11,888 nt of DNA from Pavlovales sp. CCMP2436 (lineage: Eukaryota; Haptophyta; Pavlovophyceae; Pavlovales), in NCBI GenBank assembly GCA_026770615.1, contig MU631712.1:31613-43500 (forward strand), given 5' to 3'. This document shows positions 7,103-11,888 of the stretch, piece by piece. The position numbers and the translations under genes are program-made. How positions within the stretch are numbered: position 1 is the first letter of the stretch; each line of letters begins with the position of its first letter. The notes beneath the pieces are model-generated. The model did no database searches. It was not told the DNA's origin and was given only the letters and a program-made list of their open reading frames with translations.

Positions 7103-7560
7103 AGAAGCCGTTGCGCGCCTCATAGGTGAGCGCAGTGTGCCCTTCTCCTCCGAAGACCCGTCTGATCGCACCCTGTCACGGGCGAACGAGGGCGCGATGG
7201 CCGCACCTGCTCGCCTCCAATGCGACATGGTGCGCTCGGGAAGCATCCTCAGCAAGCATCAAGCCCCCCTACACACCAGCCGTACCACCTCCGTGGTGCG
7301 GCACGGCTAAGATTCGGGTCCCTGCGGCGTAGACGGCCGGGTACTCAAAAGGTGAAAAATCACCATTTTTTGCATGTATTTAATTAATTAATTTCTTTGC
7401 GCTTATTTTTTTCTTAGTGGGCAATATTAAGCTACCTAAATGCGCCCTCCGGGCTTGGTAACTAGGCCATAACTTTTCATCAGTCGGCGGGGACGTCGGG
7501 AAGGCCCCATACGGAGCGGGTAACCTGAGAGACCAACATTATAAGCCAGGGGAATATGTA
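7103..7560 (+). repeat. Right arm of nested inverted repeat (copy C plus D2)
   Basis: This is the inverted partner of 6600-7057, separated by only about 45 nt, so the whole 6600-7560 region could fold into a long hairpin. The junction is marked by AGCCGT(T/C)(G/A)CGCGCCTCATAGGTGAG on one side and its complement on the other. The poly-A/T end ATTAATTAATT at 7380-7393 marks the C-D2 boundary. Confidence 0.82.
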
Positions 7561-7561
7561 T

Positions 7562-7735
7562 GTATTTCTTTACAAGAGCACTCATTTTATTTTTAGTGGG
7601 CGTTTGCCACTGAGCCAAATGTGCCCCAGGTTCCAGGCGAGTGGGCCCTTATATTTCAGCCGGCGGTGACTACTGGAAAGCCTACAAATACAGTGTGTAC
7701 CCAATGCACCCAATGTTATGGCACGGGGAGTATAT
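7562..7735 (+). repeat. Diverged tandem copy of the D segment (D3)
   Basis: It lies directly after D2 with a period of about 180 bp. It keeps TTAGTGGGC, AAATGTGCCCC (AAATGCGCCCT in D2), the pyrimidine/GGCGG block and CCAATGTTAT (CCAACATTAT in D2), but is much more diverged. It is followed by AT-rich DNA to about 7800. Confidence 0.65.
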
Positions 7736-7879
7736 ACGATATTAATTAAGTAAATATCGCAAAGCGTATACATTAAATATATTAACGTATACAGCGAGGA
7801 GACTGCTTGTGCTTCAGATCAATATTTGCCTCTCGCTGCATGGTTGGGTGTAAGCGTGTGCATGAACTTTCACGAAGTA
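7736..7879. other. AT-rich flank of the repeat cluster
   Basis: It contains an imperfect palindromic region at 7767-7792, with GTATAC on both sides of an A/T-only centre. No gene is seen. Confidence 0.5.
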
Positions 7880-8027
7880 GCGGTCGCGGCCTGCGGTCTG
7901 GGGCGGTCGCGGTCGCGAGTGGCCACGGTCTGGGCTGCGGTCGCGGCCGAGAGCGGTCGCGAACTCGGCTGCGGTCGCGGCCGCGAGCAGTCGCGGACTC
8001 GGCTGCGGTCGCGGCCGAGAGCGGCTG
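7880..8027. repeat. 34-bp GC-rich minisatellite
   Basis: Three well-preserved units start at 7930, 7964 and 7998, each with GGCTGCGGTCGCGGCCG followed by AGAGCGGTCGCGAACT-like sequence. Degenerate copies precede them from 7880. Each unit contains the palindrome CGGCCG. Open frames across it read as Arg/Gly/Ser or Arg/Pro repeats in all phases, so coding is unlikely. Confidence 0.88.
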
Positions 8028-8174
8028 TGTGGAAGTCTTCCTCCAAAAATCTTCGGTTCGTACCATCGATCAAAATAAGTCAGATCTGACGGATCTTCGG
8101 TCAAGTCACAATCGGTCAAAGTTTTATTCGAATAAAAATTAAAATAAATAACACCAATTAGTTACTTTGGCACG

Positions 8175-8301
8175 ATGTCAGCTTCGAAGTCGAGGCAGGG
8201 TTCGCTCTCCGGGTGGCTCGGGCGTGCGCCTACGCCTGCTGCGGCAGGCGCTTCGGCGTCCGACCCGATGATCGTCGACGTTTGTCCAAGGCCGCTTGAG
8301 G
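8175..8301 (+). CDS. Possible first exon of an unknown protein
   Basis: An ATG (ACGATGTCA) opens a 42-codon frame beginning MSASKSRQGSLSGWLGR and continuing with an Ala/Pro/Ser-rich linker and DPMIVDV. A donor-like G|GTAGGA lies at 8301-8307. RQGSLSGWL has the look of a short linear motif, loosely like N-terminal PCNA-binding boxes (Q-x-x-h-x-x-a-a). No downstream exon with a matching phase was identified and the sequence after the donor is low complexity. The exon end is inferred and the family is unknown. Confidence 0.22.
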
Positions 8302-8768
8302 GTAGGATCCAGGGGGAAGGGGGGGGTCCGGGAGGTCCCCCATCCCGAGTCGAAGAAAAAATTGACTTTTCGGGAGCTCATTCATGTGCACAATTGTATG
8401 CATAAAAACGAAACCTGGATAGCCCGGACATGGAGCCTGGGCATGGAGCTTTGGATGCCCTGACGTCTAGTTGTCCGGGAAGTATTGCTGATCTGCGCGC
8501 TACGACGCCCATTGCCTGATGCAAGCCGCGACGAGAGTCGCGCCCGGGCGTAACAGTTGGTTATGTTTACGCCCACTTTCTAATATTTTAGTTAATATGA
8601 AGTGCGCCGAGGGCTTTGAGAAACTGTGCCTGAGCTATCCGGCGAACGGGCGGGGCTCTCTAATGTGGGCAGTGGCGATATGTAACCTCCCTTGTCGCGA
8701 AGAACGAACTCTTCAAACGCTAGAGACGACTCGTCTTCGTGGCGAGCTTCGCCCTCTTCAAGACGCTG

Positions 8769-8835
8769 GCGCGGCCGGCACGCGTCAACGCTGTCACCAG
8801 CGCCGGCGCGTGCCACCCGCCCGTGCCGGCCGCGC
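8769..8835. repeat. Perfect 14-bp GC inverted repeat (stem-loop)
   Basis: GCGCGGCCGGCACG at 8769-8782 is repeated in inverted form at 8822-8835 with a 39-nt loop. The loop contains a further GCGCCGGCGC palindrome. Confidence 0.85.
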
Positions 8836-9399
8836 GCGGCGTAAATATGAAATTAATGTCGGCTGTCGCCTGTAGTCTCTGATAGAATTGCAATTTGGCC
8901 TCGTCTGTCTGCTTATCGATATATACATATTGACGCTGTCTTTAACACTGAATTATACCCCAGGGCGGCCTTGTGTCGTGCACCGGTGTCTGACAGAGTG
9001 GGTGTTGTACGATATTTGCCATCCACTCTAGTTTTGCTAGCTGGACGCGTCTTCGCGCGGCAGTTGAACTGGACTCGGACCCGAGACCCACCCGGATCCG
9101 ACGAGTCTGTCGACGCTCGTTTGTCGCACACGTCGACCATTTTAGGACGCGCGTTCGAGCACGTGCGTCTGAGCCTTGCGCTTGCGCCTGAGCCTGCGGG
9201 AGGGGGGAGAGTGTGGCCAGTCAGTTGTCGTCGGTGGGGTAAAAAATAAATAGTATAAGCGACGAGCGGTGGGATAGCAGTCGCGGCGCCCCAGAGCACC
9301 CACAGCGGTGTCACACAGGTCCGGTACGTATGGGACAGAAGTTTGGGAATCACACAAGGCGTCACCCGAACGGCGCCCGGTGCTGCAAACCTGTTTTTC

Positions 9400-9527
9400 T
9401 TAAGTCACGCACCTGCAGCGCCTGACGACTAAGGAGCAGACGCAGAAGATTAAGCACGCGCCGGCAGAGACGGCGATCCAGCCGTATAAATCGCTGATCA
9501 CTCCACCAAAGATCCCATCAAAGAACC
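9400..9527 (-). CDS. Last exon of the surface-protein gene: membrane anchor
   Basis: The acceptor is CCACACACTACAG. The frame reads FFDGIFGGVISDLYGW, then a 20-residue hydrophobic helix rich in Cys, then RRCRCVT and TAA. The positive residues after the helix predict a cytosolic tail. The exon enters in phase 1, as required by the donor at 9816 and by the alternative donor at 9834. Without this exon the preceding frame would read to a stop at 9688-9690, so intron retention would give a form without this anchor. Confidence 0.7.
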
Positions 9528-11850
9528 CTGTAGTGTGTGGCAAAGCCAATCGCGCGAGCTTGTGTTAGTACTCTTTAAGAAGTAAGCAAAAAGGAAAAGA
9601 AAGAAGAAAGAGAAAGATTCCGCCGACTTGCAGCAGGGGAGTACTTGCAGCCTACCGGAAGCTTTGCTGCGCGTTACCAGTCTGGCCTCAAGATCGCGAG
9701 GTGAATATGTGAGTCAGCAGGCAGCTCAGCGCAGACACTGAAAGCAGACACTGGGATGAGACAGTGGCAGCAGGTAGTGGAATAGCGAATGTGGGTGCAG
9801 CAGGGCAGCGTGCACCTTTGACCCTTGTGTAACCCTTATCAACGCCGCCACTGGTCGTCGACGTCGTCCCAGTGCTACTGCTGCTGCTGCTTCCACCGCT
9901 AGTTGCCTTGGGCGGCGGCGGACTCGGGATGTTGACGTAGACCTGGCTGGTGGACTGTGCGGCGGCTAAGACGACGACGTCGGAGCCCATCTCGGAGGTG
10001 ATGGCGGAAGCGATGGCCTTTTAAAATTGTGTTGGATTTATGGCGTTTATTCTCTTCAGCTTGCAACTTGGCTTAAGGGGGGGGGGGGTTGCAGGGACAT
10101 GTATATTACTCAAGAAGAAGAAGAAGAAGAAGATTTTGTCATAATTATTAGTCATTACCGCTTCTCTGAGCGCGAGCTCAGCGGGCGCGTCGTAGTCCTC
10201 AGACGTGCGCAGTGTGAAGCTCACCCTCACGCCTGCCCCGTCGCTGCCGAGCACCACCTACAAGCACAGTGGATATAGATAGACACGCACATATACGGGA
10301 GGCGTGCAGTCAGCTCTTGCGCCAGAGCTTTACACTTTACGTGGCACGCCTTCGTTTTTTTTTTTAGGTTCATAAATATAGAACCCCCCCCCCAACACAC
10401 ACACAAACACACACACAGACGCTCGCAGCCCCTGTCGGGGGCGTAAGAAGGCCTGTAACTAACAACTAAAAAGAGGAAAAATCATGCATACCCCGTCGAA
10501 TAACACCTCGACGTCTGGCAAGCTCGAGTTGAGTGCGATGGTCATGGCGGTGCGAAAGGCAGTAATGCGTGCGCGGCCTGTCACACATCCACACACATCA
10601 ACACACGGTCAAATGGGGCCACACAGGTGCACACAGATCTAATTCTTGCCTTATAGGCGTTATTCAGGTATTGTGTATTCGTCATATCGAGCGGGTGTCG
10701 TGCAGGCGTGTTTGCGTACGTGCGCGTGCGCGTGCGTGCGTGCGCGTGTGCATGTGTATGTAGGGCGAGACCAACTGTGTAACAACTCGTGACAGCAGAC
10801 TACTTCGGTCCGGACCGGACCGAATCCGGGGCAACTGCAACTGTTGAAAGGAGGCAACCGCCGAACAGGCAGTTTGCAAAGTATACTCAAATCAAAAATC
10901 AAAACGTAGGGGTTATACAAGTAAGTTGTGTATGCCTGACGTCGATCAAGCCTGCGAGTGAACACCTCCTGTTGAACACTGCTATGCCGCGTGCATACTC
11001 AAATCTCAGCCAGGTGTCGTTCATGCGTTACCTGCGGGCGTGAAGACGTCCCAGTCCGCGAGACTTCCTGAGAGTGTGATGCTGCCCAGTGTGCGAATCC
11101 CCTAGCACATTACACGGGGGACACGGGGGCACACAGGGGGGGAGTGTTACTGAGCAAGGCTCAGTTCTGTGCCGAGGAGAGAAAGCGTGCACTCGATTTA
11201 AAACGTGCACTCAATTTTAAACATGAGAATTACCTCGAAAGGGGGCGCGGGCGGTGGGCTAGGCGGCGGCGGCGGACTCGGCGGCGGACTCGGTGGTGGC
11301 GGGCTCGGCGGCGGAGTCGGCGGACTCGGCGGCGGGCTCGGAGGCGGCGGTGGGCTCGGCGGCGGGGAGGGAGGCGGCGAGAAATCTAGCCCGACGGTCT
11401 CGCAACTCGAAGTCTCTCCGCACACGCCCTGCTCGCATGCGCCGACGCGGCCGCCGCCAAGGTCGCAGATGGTGCCGTCTTCCAAATAGCGCGGGGGACT
11501 GATATGATAGTTTTATTATTAATGTTATTAATTATGTTCGGAAGCTAGATGCGATGTCGCAGATGGTGCCGTCGTCCAGGTAGCGAATGGGGGGGGGCTT
11601 GTTGTTATCGTTATTGTTGTTGGTATTCTTATTATCATGAGGACTCCAGCCAACATACGAGTAATTCCAAGATTTTCATTCTTTGGGTTGTTATAACAAC
11701 ACCACCAACGAGAACAAACAAAGCAACAAACAAACCGCACTTACTCGATGGCGAGACTTGTTGTCAATGAAGTGGTGGGATAGCAGCCGAGAGAGGAGGC
11801 ATAGCAGTGCACCACGCACGAGTCAGGACCGGCCGGCAGCGGGCACAAGC
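9400..11850 (-). CDS. Cell-surface Cys-rich, hydroxyproline-rich type I membrane protein, 7 exons, 5' partial
   Basis: Seven minus-strand exons (11850-11745, 11498-11234, 11101-11032, 10577-10492, 10257-10159, 10017-9816, 9527-9400) join in phase and encode 317 residues plus stop. The N-terminus lies beyond the window. Layout: Cys-rich residues 1-74 with C2, C11, C15, C22 and then YLEDGTICD, GAC, GVC and SSC; (S/T)P3-5 spacer 75-121; an alpha/beta module containing LSGSLADWDVF, ARITAFRTAMTIAL, VEVLFDG, VRVSFTL, then a second helix-strand with ELALREAAIASAI and SQVYVNI (to about 239); PSPPPP plus Ser/Thr-rich spacer; transmembrane helix 291-310; tail RRCRCVT. SP-repeats are O-glycosylated in algal wall proteins. 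The Cys pattern with DGTxC recalls the Cys-rich part of M12B/ADAM-like metalloproteases, but no catalytic domain is visible. Donors are GT and acceptors AG in all six introns. The last donor could instead be at 9834. Confidence 0.72.
9564..9570 (-). promoter_or_regulatory. Intron branch-point consensus TACTAAC
   Basis: TACTAAC on the minus strand lies about 35 nt upstream of the acceptor at 9528-9529, the usual branch-point distance. An upstream CT-rich stretch (about 9580-9617) supports a real intron. Confidence 0.65.
10018..10158 (-). other. Intron with GAA and poly-G/C tracts
   Basis: This phase-0 intron has donor GCG|GTAATG and acceptor TTTTAAAAG. It contains a CTT-repeat (GAA on plus, about 10110-10132) and a 12-base C run (G on plus, 10077-10088). 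Removing it joins ELALREA to AIASAIT in one continuous helix. Confidence 0.65.
10258..10491 (-). other. Intron with poly-T, poly-C and CA microsatellites
   Basis: Donor GGG|GTATGC and acceptor TGTGCTTGTAG, phase 0. On the plus strand it holds a T run (10356-10365), a C run (10384-10393) and a CA repeat (10395-10418). Confidence 0.6.
10578..11031 (-). other. 454-nt intron with GT/GC repeats and the dispersed repeat
   Basis: Donor CAG|GTAACG and acceptor GTGTGACAG. It includes an alternating purine-pyrimidine run (GCGTGC/GTGC, about 10705-10762 on plus) with Z-DNA potential and copy 2 of the dispersed repeat. No extra exon with suitable phase was found in it. Confidence 0.55.
10934..10990 (+). 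repeat. Dispersed repeat, copy 2 (intronic)
   Basis: This is the partner of 5326-5381 in the same orientation. It lies in the largest intron of the surface-protein gene. Confidence 0.6.
11234..11498 (-). CDS. Exon of the surface-protein gene: DGTxC motif and Ser-Pro repeats
   Basis: It starts after CATATCAG (acceptor 11499-11500) and ends at TTCGAG|GTAATT. It contributes YLEDGTICD, three further Cys and about 46 residues of SPPP/SPPPP/SPPPPP repeats typical of algal extensin/pherophorin-type glycoproteins. The complementary strand reads as Gly/Leu repeats, which I regard as a shadow. Confidence 0.78.
11553..11597 (-). pseudogene. Decayed or alternative copy of the DGTxC exon start
   Basis: A nine-C run is followed by RYLDDGTICDI, almost the same as RYLEDGTICDL at 11459-11491. 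The frame then ends in ASSFRT and a TAA. An AAG precedes the C-run, but using it as an acceptor would enter in phase 0, whereas the upstream exon ends in phase 2. It therefore cannot replace the main exon. Confidence 0.65.
11745..11850 (-). CDS. Exon of the surface-protein gene: Cys-rich segment
   Basis: The acceptor is CCCCTCTTTGCAATAG and the donor is GA|GTAAGT, the best donor in the gene. Only one frame is open. It has four Cys (CPLPAGPDSCVVHCYASSLG and then C). It ends with two bases of a codon that the next exon completes as GAT (Asp). Confidence 0.68.
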
Positions 11851-11888
11851 CTATTGCAAAGAGGGGATTGGGGGGGTACGTTAGGGGG

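Larger units (their letters stand above)
8028..9399. other. Intergenic region with weak coding candidates
   Basis: 8028-8174 is AT-rich. 8302-8500 has a G-run near 8318-8327 and no gene. A plus frame at 8724-8882 (53 codons, hydrophobic LVFVASFALF, preceded by CTAG) could be a small terminal exon. A minus frame from the ATG near 9138 to 8913 (75 codons, AAAATGG context) is also open. None of these resembles a family I know, and none has phased splice partners, so they are not called as genes. Confidence 0.4.

Noticed and set aside
7880..8027. CRISPR-like array
   Set aside because: Units are head-to-tail with no unique spacers, in a eukaryotic context.
9268..9281. GTGGGATAGCAG shared with 11773-11784 as a possible exon duplication
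   Set aside because: A 12-nt exact match is expected by chance in a window of this size, and the flanks do not align.
9688..9815. Read-through of the sixth exon to a stop at 9688-9690 as the normal C-terminus
   Set aside because: A downstream exon with branch point, acceptor, matching phase and membrane helix gives a better ending; the read-through remains possible as an intron-retention form.
11205..11489. Plus-strand Gly/Leu-rich open frame opposite the Ser-Pro repeats
   Set aside because: The minus strand has phased splice sites, Cys-rich sequence and a continuous product; the Gly frame is the complement of Ser-Pro codons.

Overview
This window looks like nuclear DNA of a eukaryotic alga, most plausibly a haptophyte or stramenopile (pelagophyte-like); that placement is inference. 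GC-rich coding islands alternate with AT-rich spacers full of microsatellites. Introns have GT-AG ends with strong C-rich tracts, and one has a TACTAAC branch point. One product carries Ser-Pro(3-5) hydroxyproline-type repeats, and nothing bacterial (operons, Shine-Dalgarno sites) is visible.

Layout. 165-611 (+) is the last exon of a TIR-like protein gene. 1118-1765 (-) is an intronless gene for a phosphatidylethanolamine/phospholipid N-methyltransferase-like membrane enzyme. 1975-4407 is a long inverted repeat (arms about 570 bp, about 1.3 kb spacer) whose arm cores look identical. A broken OTU-protease-like reading frame (4287-4754, -) runs into the outer edge of the right arm. 4942-5108 is a compact MITE with 23-bp terminal inverted repeats and TA target duplications. 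6057-6254 (-) encodes the C-terminal half of ribosomal protein uS10/RPS20 and lies beside a nested cluster of inverted and tandem repeats (6290-7735). 7880-8027 is a 34-bp GC-rich minisatellite. 8028-9399 holds only weak coding candidates and a GC stem-loop.

The main discovery is at 9400-11850 (-). Seven short exons join with matching phases into a 317-residue C-terminal part of a cell-surface protein: Cys-rich region with a DGTxC motif, Ser/Pro-rich spacer, an alpha/beta module repeated about twice, a second Pro/Ser/Thr-rich spacer, one transmembrane segment and a short tail. The gene continues beyond the right edge. A decayed or alternative copy of part of one exon lies in an intron.

The genes do not form a pathway. 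They appear to be independent neighbours in a repeat-rich region. No transposase, reverse transcriptase, tRNA, rRNA or CRISPR array was found.
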